From Himantopus leucocephalus (Eukaryota > Chordata > Aves > Charadriiformes > Recurvirostridae): a stretch of 64,000 bases of DNA. The stretch covers positions 11,153,966-11,217,965 of the forward strand of contig RSEF01000004.1 in assembly GCA_003993805.1 (NCBI GenBank). Direction: 5' to 3'. Shown here piece after piece: positions 25,388-37,472 of this stretch. How positions within the stretch are numbered: position 1 is the stretch's first letter; every line of letters starts with the position of its first letter. Below the pieces are notes generated by a model. It was not told the origin of the DNA, searched no databases, and saw nothing but the letters and a program-made list of their open reading frames with translations. Both the position numbers and the translations under genes were made by a program.

Positions 25388-26311
25388 ATGTTGGCAGAAG
25401 GCATCTTAACTAGACTCATCTATAAAGAAAGCTGTCATCAAGATAAGCCTCACAAATCTCATGCATCCAAAAAGGATAAAGAGGGAATCTGGAGACAGAA
25501 ACTTGTAGACAACCCCAAAATTAAAGGCTTTGCTGATGGACATGTGAAGCAGGATGAGATATCTGCTCGAAGTAGCAAAAAGGAACACGGGAGCGGTCCT
25601 CAATGGAGAGCTATAAATGAGGTACCTGCAAAAGATCAGAAACCGCTTGTTAAAGGAACCACATCACCTGCTTTACATATCCCCAGAAGAGAACAAAGTA
25701 CTGAACAGATGGATTTGTATAGATCCTGGTCATGCAACAGCATTTATCAAAACTATCCTGACTTACATATCGGGGGAGACCGTGTGGGGGACCACATGTG
25801 TGATTCAGGTTGTGTTTTGGACCACGTGTGTGATGACCTGCCCGATGGCCCTGTTTTACTGTCCATAGATATTCCTCTGGGTCAGTCCCCTCTATGTGAG
25901 CATCCCAGAAAGCCGAGTATAAAGTCCCTGTCTGGAGATGAAGCTGGAGAAAGGAGTATCGTGCTGTGTGAGGAGCCTCTTTCAAACTCCGTGCTCAACA
26001 AGTACATGGAAACAAAAGTGACAGAGCTCTATAAACAGTTTTTTGAAGAGAACTTGACCAGGTGTGGTTCTGTAACAAACTTCCTCACGTGCAGTTTGAT
26101 GAGGAATAACCTGAATCAGATAAGCTTTCAGATATCCCAGGAATGGAATATAGAAAAGTCAAAAGCCAGAGAAGTGCTCTTGCACTCTTTAGCTTTGTTT
26201 AGTTTGCGCAACACCGCCAACAGAAATAGCTCTGAATTTAGTACTCCAGACTTGCAAATCTCAAACCCAGCATGCGTGAGAAAGAGCTGCAGGATGCATT
26301 TTACATCATGA
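25388..26311 (+). CDS. TASL2: TASL-family adaptor (TLR adaptor interacting with SLC15A4), TASL2-type
   Basis: Single coding exon, 307 residues; mammalian TASL is about 301. TASL binds the endolysosomal transporter SLC15A4 through its N-terminus. It recruits and activates IRF5 downstream of TLR7/8/9 through a C-terminal pLxIS motif. Visible here are the N-terminal MLAEGILTRL, matching the M-L-x-E-G-x-L start of TASL, and a charged, Lys/Ser-rich middle. A SWSCNSIYQNYPDLHIGG block spans 113-130. The conserved C-terminal half follows (SNSVLNKYMETKVTELYKQ 199-217, QISFQIS, EKSKAREVL). The motif DLQIS (288-292) supplies Leu289, Ile291 and Ser292 of pLxIS. I start at 25388 because only this ATG gives the family N-terminus; the frame stays open upstream to 25190 through the acceptor at 25340. 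Mammalian TASL lies elsewhere (Xp21, near GK). A mouse paralogue near Sh3bgrl is what I recall as TASL2, so that name is inferred from position. Confidence 0.82.
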   Translation: MLAEGILTRLIYKESCHQDKPHKSHASKKDKEGIWRQKLVDNPKIKGFADGHVKQDEISARSSKKEHGSGPQWRAINEVPAKDQKPLVKGTTSPALHIPRREQSTEQMDLYRSWSCNSIYQNYPDLHIGGDRVGDHMCDSGCVLDHVCDDLPDGPVLLSIDIPLGQSPLCEHPRKPSIKSLSGDEAGERSIVLCEEPLSNSVLNKYMETKVTELYKQFFEENLTRCGSVTNFLTCSLMRNNLNQISFQISQEWNIEKSKAREVLLHSLALFSLRNTANRNSSEFSTPDLQISNPACVRKSCRMHFTS

Positions 26312-26414
26312 CTGATCTACTTAGCTTAAGAGGTGAATACGATTCAGGTACAAATATTTCACTCTAAGGATTAGATGGGGAAGTGCAAACATTTACACAC
26401 TACAGACTCTTTCA

Positions 26415-26420
26415 AATAAA
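26415..26420 (+). terminator. TASL2: Poly(A) signal AATAAA of the TASL-like gene
   Basis: Canonical hexamer about 100 bases after the TGA stop. A second AATAAA at 26467-26472 is an equally good candidate. The 3'UTR would be short. Confidence 0.5.
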
Positions 26421-28890
26421 TATTTTAAGGCTTAAACTGTATGTCTATGGTGCTTGTTAGCAGGGAAATAAAGGTCAATTTTCTTTTTTTTAACATGGAA
26501 TTTGAAATGAATTTTTCTGTAAAATGCTAGTCAACCATACTTTTGTAATGTATATATCCTCCTTCTAAGACTCTGGCTGTATGAGTAATTGGACTCATGT
26601 ACCATCAGATTTACTCCTGCAAGAAAAATCAACCAAGACGCGTGCTGATAAAACTTCGATCTAAGAGACTGATCCACCCACCCAGTAAGTAAATGGGTCA
26701 AATTGTCTTTGCTGGACTTTGGATTAGGCCGTGTAGCTGAAACCCAAGTTTTGCACGTTCACGTTCAGATTTTGCTCCTGCAAAGCTTAGGCACAGTGGC
26801 TGGAAAAATACTTCTTTGGTTCGGAAATTTTGTCAGCAGGTGAAGGTGTTCAGGACTCTGGGCTATTTTGTGTATATTATCATACATGGGAAATACATTG
26901 ACGTGATACAGGAATGAAGACACTGATACTGCATATGTACGTTTGTACTGCATAGGTGGAGTATGATACAGTGAAAATTAGGTGAAAGAGTTGATCAAGA
27001 TTGTAAAAGTATTTCATTCTCTGTAAAAAAACAAAACAAAAAAAAACCCAAAAAAACCCAAAACGTTTTCCTTTTAAATAAATCCTTACCTCTGTGATGA
27101 AATCCACTCAGCTTTCTGTCAGTATGTTATTATTTTATGTTCCGTCTGTGTTTTTAGCGAGTAGACTGTGCCTTTATTTCCTTGGAAGTGAAGCACCTGC
27201 AACCTCGGCAAGGTAAGACGATTGCACCATCCCTGAAAAGGTAGCGCAAGCTTTCTTCATCTTCGTTTGGACATTTAAATGCAGGTTTTGATGTGGAAAT
27301 TATGCTATTTAGCTTTCAAATGCATTTTCTTCCTTTTCTGTGACTTTTTCTTAGTAAGTATTTCAACTGGAACTTAATCACTGTGTCACCGTTGTGAAAT
27401 GATCAATGAATTAGACTGTTCCCTGGTCTGCAGAAGTTTCCTTCTAGTAAGGAAACATCTTTATGTGCACTATGACTAAGTCCAAGTAGTGTTGCAAGGA
27501 AAGCCTGTGGTCCGTAGCCTTTATTATAATGAAAGCCTGTATTACAACCTGCTGGAGGCGCGAGGAGCATGCTACGTAAGTCACCACAGCAGCTGTACTG
27601 ACACCAGCTGCCTTACGGATGCAGATGAAGCAAGGACGTGTCTGGCACCTGTAAGGGCAATACAGGACTTTATTGCAGGCATGCTTCTGGGTTTTGTTTT
27701 TCTAATAGAAAAACATAAGGTGGCTTAGTCTTTAGAATTTAAATAAAAGCACAATTTGGAGGAGGGAAAGGGAAAATGAATTTCCAGCTGATTTATGTAG
27801 CTACTTAGCACAATAATGCATGTTTTAGCAGTGCCAATAAAGATGTAGATAAATACACATTGTTAAGGTAAAGCAGCACAGACTGCATTTTGTTACTGAT
27901 GCTATGCAGTTTTGCCCATGGAAAAGTACAGTCTCTGTACTTTTTCCACCCAGCATTTGTTACTCTGGTTTAATCCAAAATTTAAATAACTTCTCAAAAT
28001 TCACTTCTCTTTATAGGAAGAGAGATATCTGCAGTGTTGCTACAGAATACATTTTAGAAGCAAAATCTGGTAATTTCTGGAAAGATGAGACATATATATT
28101 TATTATTCACTTAGACGCTATTTTTAGTTCAATTTTTTTTAATTGACATGTTTAAATCCGTGACATGCTTTGGATTTATTCATATTTGAAAGATACCAAG
28201 TCCCATTCTGAAGTTAAGTGAGTAAAACTCCATCAGCCGCACTGGAGCCGTGCCCATTTTGACTAGCAGGAAAAATGGCTCAGTGAACTCAAATTACATA
28301 GGAAAGATCACTTTAAAGGTGTGCTTTTCCTGACTGCTGAAGGACAGCAGACGTATTTTATTACAAATGAAAGCAGTGCCGTATTTTACAGGTCATATAC
28401 ATAAGGCCAAATTCTGGCTGGCAGTTATGTTTGTCCATGTGCCAGAAAATCTGAAATTGAAGAAGAAACGCTGGCAGGGAACTTTTGCTTTCGTATCCAG
28501 GTCTCGTTCCCTGTTCCCACGCAGAAATGCCTATCAGGTACGGGGACCAGGACCCTGGGGTAAGCCGGGCTCTTTAGTTAAATCAACCCGATTAATTGAG
28601 ACCTGTAGTTAGGATGTCATTGCCCAACCTGCCCTCTGTTGTCAGGGGTGGGAAATAAGCCCCTGTAGAAGCTGGCTTAGTCTCCCTGGCTGTGTAATAG
28701 GGATTTTTATAGGCCAGATCAACATTAACCATTTTTCTGATATCTATTAAATAGCCAGATGATGATATCTGGTGGTGGTTTCCTTTAGTACCTTTTGCTT
28801 CAGGATTTCCAGGGGTTTAAAACCATTTTGCAAATAAATCTCAAAGTCCACCTCTCTTTGGAGGGAGGATTATTTCCCACAAGAAGGATG

Positions 28891-28940
28891 GCCAGGGGTG
28901 CAGGATAACAGCTTNACCCAGGTGTGCAGGATAACAGCTT
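28891..28940. repeat. Short direct duplication around a single N
   Basis: GTGCAGGATAACAGCTT and a few bases before it occur on both sides of the N at 28915. Same single-N junction pattern as the longer duplications in this window. Confidence 0.75.
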
Positions 28941-31900
28941 CCATCAATTGATGTTCTTCTATTCAGCGGGTTAAAATCTAGAAAGATGGAATCCAGCTTT
29001 CTCTCCCCTAGTTTATATATGAAATTGCAATTCTGATTTTTTTTTTATTTTCTGTTTTGCTCCTGTTTTACATCTGGTTTTCCAAAATTTAGCTATTTGA
29101 TTTTAATTCATCTAATTTTCTTTTTCTTTACCAGAAGAACCTCACCACTTAGTTCCTGCCTGCATCTCCTTTGGGTTGATTTATTTGTGATAACCCGTCA
29201 ATCTGTTGGGAATATAAATCAACTGTGTGGTCAGCAGCCGCTGGGTAAATGAGTGCCCGGCTGCTAACAAACTCTGCCACTACCACATACTACATCCTGG
29301 CTGCCTGCGGGCTTCTAGGTGGAAATAAAAGTGTTTAGTATTGACCTGTGAATCCCAGGAGGCCAAAGACCTTCCACCCTGTCCCACACTGGGACTGCCG
29401 ATATCCCCCTTTCACTTGAGGGCTCTGCGCTGGGGAAGGCGAAACGGCTGGAGGAATCCCTGATGCGCTGGGGCAAGTCGGGGGGGAATTGTGCAGCCGC
29501 CAGCAGCAGGGCTGTCCCGCGCTGAGTTACTGAGCCTGGCACAAAGTGTGCTGGGACTCTTGTGTGGACTGTGTCCTTCAGGACTTGACTTGACTTGGGA
29601 TGCTCATTTGGGGCTCTCTTTCAGGGAGAAAGAATACGGTGCTGTATTACAGTCTTGATAAATTACCTTTTCTCGGAAACAGTCTGGCATCTTGCCACTT
29701 TCCCGGAGACTTTATTGGCGTTTGTTTAAGTGCTGAGAGGCAGGTGAGCAGCGGGCTGTGGAACTTCACCCGGCGAATGGCAACTGCAGGAGACCAGAAG
29801 AGCTGTGTCTGTCAAACCAACTGCAGAAGCAGCGCTAAGACCCACAGGGGTTTTCCATGTCTCCGTAATGCTTCTCCTTGAGGGTAAGTGGAAACGGCGT
29901 CTTTCCTAAATATAGCTCCAGTTATGTAAAACTGAGGTATGCGGTTCTGAACTGGGTGAAGCTCTGTGCGCTGCGTCCCTCGGCAGTGCCGGCAGGTTAG
30001 CCGGCGCTGGCTTGCCTGCTTATTTTGGCAGCATCACTGCAGCTGAGTTAACTCCAAAGAGGGCTCCTAGCTTTGATTTCCCTCTGCTGTTTGCACGGGG
30101 CTGGAACGCTGGCTTCGCTATGAATGAGGAGTTTCAGTCATCGAAGCTGAAGTCCTTCACTGTACACGAAGACGGGTGGGGTGGCTCTCATTCACTTTTC
30201 GTGTGTTTGTATAGGGCGTTAGTGCCAGCTCTCGGTCCTGCCGTACCCAGCCGTAGGAGCCCCATACCGGTTTCAGGAGTTTTCAGGCACAGCGTATGCT
30301 CAGAGTTCCCTGCAATAGAAACGCACCCGCAGAATACTGCTGACGTGTAAAGCTCTGACCTACTATTTAGGGTTCCTTCATACTCCTCAACAAATTTCTT
30401 GTTTTGTGCAATAATATAATTTCTTAATATGCTGTGTTGCTATTTTTTGTTCTTATTCCCAATCTGTAGTGATGACACTTCTGCTTTCCAGTGCCAAATT
30501 TGTAAGGCAGACTGGCCGTTTACTTGCTCTGTCCATTGCTCAACCGTATAAAGCTGGTATTTCAATAATTAATTACTACTCTGAGGTGTAACAAAATTAA
30601 CAAAGAAGAGTGAGAGAGAGCCCAGAGTCACGCCTGCTCTCACTCTTTTTGTGTATGTAAACTATACTACTGCTTTGTTTCAAATGAATAACATTTGTGA
30701 ACTTAAAGGAACAGGGAACGTAACTGCAAACTAACTTCCAAAAAATCTTGGCTTGAAGTTCTAAATTAACAGGTTCTGTTCATTCTTATTCCTCTTTTCT
30801 GTGAGTTGAATTACAAAAAAAAACCCTTTCCTGGAACAGAAAATGAAAATTTTCTGTTAAGTTGTGCACCAGTTGAACTGTAGAACAATATGGCTGGGTG
30901 TTAGCGCTGGCGGCGGTTGAATGCCCAGAAAGGAAACCAACAGAACTCTGTTTCCCGTTGCGACCCATTCACCGCTCGAGCCCGGCCGTCAAACACACGG
31001 CACGGGTCACTGATCGCAGGCAATGCCATTGCATTAAAATGGCTTTGGGACAGATTTATTGAATATTTTTATATAACAAACACAACCTAGGAAGTGGCCA
31101 CCTGCTTATGTTTATTCCACAAAAAGAAACCAAAGGCTGCGTTTGGCCGATAAAGGACTTCAGAGAAAGTAGACATCTCCTAACGGGGCATCTCCAGCCC
31201 ACCTTGGAGTCCGTTGCGGTGCGTGGGAGCAGTGTGTGGGTGTCCAGAGAGAGCAGCGCAGTGCTCAGTAAACCAATAAATGGGGACTGATCTCCACGCT
31301 GAGTTGAAGTCCCTGAATTAAAATATCCATGATATCGCTAGGAATTATACCGTCTTCGGGAGGCAGGGTGTGCTCACACCTCTGTCTGAGGTGAAGAGTT
31401 GTTGTGCTCATGTGTATTGGATCTGCTACAACTTTATTGCAAGACACAGTCATAAGTTTTAACGCAGATGTAACGCAAGCACTGCAGTTTGTTTGCTGTA
31501 ATCACGCCGATTCCCAGGTTTCGTTTTCCTCTTTGGCTCTTGCTTTATTTTGGGATTACAGAACTGTCATGGCTGTGCACCATGACAACAGTAACATTCA
31601 GGGTTTGGTTTGTCCAGGCTTGTGTAATTTCCCAGTGGGTGGGTAGCGGTTTGGTCAGGGGACAAGAAGAGTTGAGTAAACTGGCAGAAAATGGTGAATG
31701 AGAAGAATTTCTTCCATCCTCCCCCGCAGCTGAGGCTGTGTGTGAGCGTGAGGGCGAGCACCAAGAGCAGCAGCGGAGAGGAAGCAGCCGATGTCATTCA
31801 CCCTTCCCAGCAGCCGGACCACTGCTGAAGAAAGGATGGAGGTTTGTGAAAATGTTGGTGTGACCCGTGGGCATGAGCCACGCTCATCCTGCCAGGGCAG

Positions 31901-34346
31901 GGCTGGCAGCAGTCTGTTCCTTGCACCGGGAGCTACCTTCCAGCCTTGTTATGTGGAACGCCCAGCGCCAGAGCAGGAAAAATCTCCAGCTGTGCTCTCA
32001 TGAGAAGGGTTTGAAGGATCCTGTCGGTTTGGGCTCCTAACTAATGAGAAGCAACTTCCATGTCATGGTTGATTGAAGGGGACTGTGCTTCCTCTGGTTG
32101 GACTCCACCTCTGAGTCTCCTACACTGACCCACTGCACAGCACCGTGACCTGGAGATTTGCTGTACAGGTTTAAGGACTTCGCTCTAATTTGATCACCTA
32201 TAAAGTAATGAGTATTAAAAGTATTATTCAGTGGAAGAAATCTCATACCACCACTTGAACATGAATCTGATTTGCAGTTGTGTGAGTTCTGGCTGCGTCT
32301 CTGGGAATGAAATTTGGAATTTAAATCAGAGAAATAGCTTTTAGGTTACCAAAAAGGACAAGTGTTAGTTGTTTTATTGAGGCCACAGTTACAGGCTTCT
32401 CCAGTTATAATGACGAAGAAAAATATTAAAGGCCATTTAGTTTACAAGTCGTTTAAGCAATTGCTCAAAGTGCTCAAGCTGTTATTGACAAAAGCAGAAT
32501 CCAAACAGAAGTCGGTGCCAAAATGATTAAAGTGGTACTCAGCCTGGAATTGCCCTATAGGAATTCTTTAAGACCACGTTAATTAGGCAGTTTTTAAATG
32601 TAAAGCTGCAGTGCAGTCAGTTGGCAAGTCCGCTGCCTGAATGCGGGGTGGCGGGGAGCACACCCCGGTCGCTGTGCGTGCGGCCAGAGCAGTACGGAAA
32701 CTATATGGGAGCTGTATGGAACACGAGCAGGTGCGAGGCAAGGAGAATGTAGAGCTGTGGGATCTTCCTCATAGCGATACGGGAGGGAGTATTTGTCAAA
32801 CTCCCTCCATTTAGGCAAGGTATCAATGATAAATCTGTGATTTTGAAGTTGGCAAAATGTTACGCAATGAACCACAAAATCTGACGTCGTATATGTTCTC
32901 TGCAGCTTCCTGATGGCGAGAGTGTGGGTGCGGAGAATGCCGTACTCTTCTGATTTATTCTTCTTTACTCAGTTCATATTAATATTGAATCTTTCTTATT
33001 AATATTGAATTTCCTCACTGTCATTTTGTTCGAATTCTTGTTAAAAACAGATTCTTGCATGAAGTCCCTGATGTTAAATTAAAAATGCATTCCTGGCGGG
33101 GCTCTGTGGGGTGCACATGAGTTAAGCAGCGCATCAATTCATCCGGCTCACTGCCACGCAAAGTTACTTTCTCAATATATTCCTGGCCTGTCATGTACTG
33201 AGAAAAACTCGTGCTATGGCTTTGAATTTTAAGGGTTTTTCCATTCTTGCTGTCCAGAATAGCTGCGAGTGCAGTCCTTTCCAGCAAGGGAAGTGTGCTC
33301 AGGGGCTTGGTCTTAATTTCAGTTCCGATTAAGCCGTCTTGCTAAACTGCCTGTCCGCTTTGCGTGTGTTCTGTCTTTGCTCGCGGGGTTGCATGTGGAT
33401 GGAAATACGTACTCTTCTGTCCCGGCTTCTTCAGAAAGAAGATCAGTATTTCATGTGCAGTCTTCATGGGGCCTGTTAGGATCTAATGGAAAATGCAGGC
33501 AACGAGGAGGAGAAACTGAAAAATAAGGTGATCATATGTGAAAATATGAGCAGTTTCCATTCTGATGGGGGAAAAAGATTTTGCACATTCATAGATTGAG
33601 AACAGCTTTCTCCCTCAAACCTTAGACAATGCATGTAAACAAATGGCCATTCTAGTGGGGAAAAATCATATTTACGTACCAAATGCAGACGTCAGTAAGA
33701 CTTACATTTTATCTCTTCACAACGAGCTGATTAGATGGAGCGTAGAGGTAATTTTTTAGGAGCTTTTCTATGTGTGTCCCACAGGTTTTGTCAGAGAGCT
33801 GTATATGTTCCAGCACAGAACCAGCTCAAATGAGGATGTACATATCTCTGAAGCTTCCTGTGCCGTGAGGGGTGGAGAGGGAGCCAAACTGCCATCCTGG
33901 TTTAGGGTTCTTTTGAGGGGCTCCTGGATATTAATTTGCTTGTGGAGCAGGATGCTTCTAACGAAACCTGTTGGCTGCTTTGTGCAAAGAGGGAGATTTT
34001 TTTAGGGTAAGCAGAAAAAAGATATACTCAGAAAAGGGTGGGGGGTGGGAAGGTGATAACACTAAAACACCATCTGGGTGATCCCCAAAATCATCTGAGT
34101 TATCTCTAAACAAAATTCCTGGAGTTCTGCATGGCACACTGAAGGGTTTCCCCAGAGGAAGCCAAGAGCTCCTGCAGGGATAATCCACCATGTTGCTTCT
34201 GGGGCGGCCTGTGGTCGGAAGGTCAGTGTTCCCGGGGGGAAAAGATGCAGAATCATTCATCTTCTGAGAACTACGTGAGATGAAAAATTGATTGCTATAT
34301 CACGCCTATGGTATCAAAGTCAAAAAGCCTTGGAAGCAGGTGTAGG

Positions 34347-34441
34347 GTAGGTAAGGGATTAGATCTGCTCATGGTTTTTGAAGAGCGGGGGATNGTAGGT
34401 AAGGGATTAGATCTGCTCATGGTTTTTGAAGAGCGGGGGAT
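34347..34441. repeat. 47-bp direct duplication around a single N
   Basis: 34347-34393 and 34395-34441 are identical over 47 bases and separated only by the N at 34394. Likely contig-end overlap left unmerged. Confidence 0.9.
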
Positions 34442-35051
34442 CTACAGAACTAGACTGGTCCCAGGTCTACCACAAGTGGTAACGCAGTCGGAGCCAAAAT
34501 AATTTGTGGGAAGAAGGCCCAGAAGTGCAGTTTACGTTTGAAGGATTACTAGCGTAGGGGAGAGCATCCCTGCTGCGCCGCCGGGAGCCGTGGCTCGGTG
34601 GCCGCGGGGTGAGCGGTGCTGCCTGGTGTTTGGGTGGGGGGTGAAGAGCTAGGAGGAGTGCGGAGGAGCACTGGCGGTGCCTACGGAGCTCCTACGGAGA
34701 CTGCAAAGTTTGAAAGGTAACGGAGACAAGTATGGGCTATTCTCCAAAATGAAGTTACCTCTTCAGAGCTCTACGCACAATCAAAAGGCATTCTCTCCTT
34801 TAAGAGAAAACAAAACGATACTGAGAATGGACAAAACGTCTCTGCGTTTAGGTAATTTCTGGAAATACTAAACTTTCATAGTGTCGAAATAGAAAAGGAC
34901 GCCTTAGCCTTTCTGAGGTCAGTAAACGCCACAAGTATTTATTTGAAAATCTCTTTATTCTTGCCACAGATGAGGAAACCACAGGTAGAACTGATGCGGC
35001 CAGAGGTAGCCCTGTCCCCGCGGGCAGCAGCTGGCCCTGGGGTTTGTGCTT

Positions 35052-35151
35052 NNNNNNNNNNNNNNNNNNNNNNNNNNNNNNNNNNNNNNNNNNNNNNNNN
35101 NNNNNNNNNNNNNNNNNNNNNNNNNNNNNNNNNNNNNNNNNNNNNNNNNNN
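35052..35151. other. Assembly gap, 100 Ns
   Basis: Exactly 100 Ns in intergenic DNA about 2 kb upstream of the NHE start codon. Regulatory sequence or a non-coding first exon could be missing here. Confidence 0.97.
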
Positions 35152-35623
35152 TTTGAAAAATGGAGCATATTTTAATGTTATCCTCTCCGTTGACCTTCGT
35201 CAGACACTGTCCTAACTCTGCTGTTTTTTTCTGGTTCCATTATCAAATAGGTATTGATTCTATGCGCAAAAACATTTTCCAGATAGTGCTATTGAGCTCC
35301 GTGCTGTAGGTCTTTATTTCATCTAAGATGCAAACATTTCATTTTTGTCTTAGGGTAAATGTAAGTGGATACTAACTTCCCTGACTTTCTTCTGAAAATC
35401 GCAAAAATCGAAGTGGGTGGTTTGGGGGTGGAGGGGAGTGGGATGTTGGCAAAACTCCTTTTCCATGTCATCAAATGGAACAAGTCTTCAAACTCCCAAG
35501 TTCAGCACCAAATATTTCAGCAGGAAGAGGGAATATGATGGCTTGACATGCAAGCCCAGGCTCAGAACTGCTTCCACTGCTCATAGCTCTGGCTGAGTAA
35601 TTTCTTAGTTACTTCTTAATTGC

Positions 35624-35750
35624 AGTTAAGAGTACTATATTCTCCCTCCTTCAGAGTAACAAGAGATCCCATCTCCTCACCTCTTCCTCTCCTCCCCATC
35701 CCAGGCCCTACANAGTTAAGAGCACTGTATTCTCCCTCCTTCAGAGTAAC
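35624..35750. repeat. 37-bp direct duplication next to a single N
   Basis: 35624-35660 recurs at 35714-35750 with two substitutions, directly after the N at 35713. The first copy is followed by about 50 bases not repeated. Confidence 0.85.
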
Positions 35751-37207
35751 ATTGAATTGAATTATGGAACAAAGATGGAGGAAAACCTTGTGGGATTTCT
35801 GTCCTCCAAGTGTGTGTCGTGCAGTTTTGTTTATTTTTTAAATATACAAAGGGAGAAGTGCCACCAAGTTTAAAAAGCTCAATTTGCTGGAAGACCACTC
35901 TAATGGGAGGAGTGTTGCTTTGCTTTAAAGTCAGCAAGTGTGGTAAAGGCACACTGCGAATTCAGAGTAACCATGGTAAAGTAGAAAGAAGTCACTCCTA
36001 GAGTGTGTCGCTGCATCTCTCCTCTCTCCCAAAGTTTATCCTCCTCCTGCTTTGCAAATCAGAACAGAAACAGGGAGCTCACCTGGTACTGAGAAACTCA
36101 GCATCTGTGGTTGCATGATGTTGGGTTCTGACTTTACAGCCGAAAAGTGGGTCACCAGCTTGTTATTGGCAGCTCAATTTTGGTGTCATTTAGGCAGCTG
36201 AAGAGAAACAAATAGGCCATCGATCAGTCTAGCAACAGCCCGGGGCCTCCGTATTTTAATTACATCTGTTCTTTGGACCAAATTCATCCCTGTTGAAACA
36301 TCGTCAACTTACATGAAACTCCACAGTGGAGGAATTTGGCCCAAAATATTTTTTTTTCCTCTGTATTATTAATACATCCAACACTGTTGCAAATAACTTT
36401 TAATTTTTCTGTCTGTCCAACTTTTCTAAGCAAGCTCACTCAATTTTCAGTGCCATTTTCAAGTACTGGAGAAAGATGAAGGTAACTTTTCCTGTTAGCC
36501 TTTATTATAGGAAGAAGCTTTAAGCAATTGTTGAAACTTACTCTTCCAGTACAGGCCACCTCCGTCCAGCACAGCGCTGCAGCTCTGTATTTAGCGTCAG
36601 CAAGCTGGTTGCTTTGCTTGATTTATCAAATGCAAACTGTGGTTATCAATGATGTTACTGCTGCGTGTTCTCTCTGTGGGCACTGGACTGCAGATGAGAA
36701 ATCCAGTGGAGCCCACTGTAAGATGGGTCCATTTCTGGATGGGGCTGTTTTGGGTGGGACCTGTTCCATCAAAGCCTGGCTGCTCTAACAGCAGGGAAGA
36801 TTTATTTCCCCCCCCTTCAAGAAGGGTTTCTGAGAGACTGGAAGCCAAAATATGTCAAGGGTTAGGACTAAAATGCAACTTGTGTCTTTCTCGAGCGTGC
36901 ACAGATGTGCAGTTGGTCTGAGGGTGCAGGACACATTTCTTCAGGGAAGCACCTGCAGGAGGAGCCTCTGCCCGTTCGGGCATGTGGTGCCAAAGGGTGC
37001 GATTCTCCAGCAGAGTCTCCCAGCTGGAAACTAATGGACCAGGGAGGAGAGTCAGGGTGAGGCGGAGCGGTTGCTCTTCTCTTTGCAGCAACCCACACAA
37101 CGAGGGTGAGCTGAGCTCCGCTGTCTCCAGCAGCGCTCCCAACCACTCGCTCGCAGCAGTGAGAGTGGGAGCAGCCAGATCGCCGCGGCAGGCAGCTTCC
37201 GGGGCAA

Positions 37208-37472
37208 ATGGAAGGGTGCAAAGCTGCAGCTGCTGTCCTAGCTGGGTCCTTGCTCTCCTCCATCCTCCAAGCCACCAGAGTCGGAGCCCTCCAGGGCTCT
37301 CCACCGATGCCGCTGCTGGAGGACGTGATCCCAGAGAACATCAGCTGGGCTGCTGAGGAAGCCCAGGGCAACGAATCCTCAGAGCACGCGTTTTTCTCTC
37401 TGGATTATCAGCATGTTCAAGTCCCCTTTGAAATCACGCTGTGGATCATGCTTGCATCCTTGGCCAAAATAG
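37208..37472 (+). CDS. NHE-like exon 1 (start codon, signal/first helix)
   Basis: Residues 1-88 plus one base; donor G/GTAAGG. It begins [16 protein letters not shown], a signal-peptide-like hydrophobic stretch. A variable luminal/extracellular segment with sequons NIS and NES follows, then the conserved [20 protein letters not shown] entry to the membrane domain. The Kozak context is moderate (C at -3, G at +4). A second in-frame Met34 exists, but starting there would remove the signal-like segment. Confidence 0.88.

Larger units (their letters stand above)
26480..37207. other. Intergenic stretch and NHE 5' flank
   Basis: About 10.7 kb with no exon I can support. Contains single-N duplications at 28915, 34394 and 35713, a 100-N gap at 35052-35151 and an A-rich simple run near 27027-27063. 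The last few hundred bases before 37208 are moderately GC-rich and should hold the NHE first-exon leader. I see no TATA box. One or more non-coding exons could be hidden here. Confidence 0.6.

Noticed and set aside
36982..37356. Open frame overlapping NHE exon 1 in another frame
   Set aside because: It is a shadow frame of the 5' leader and exon 1; only the frame starting at 37208 continues into conserved NHE sequence.
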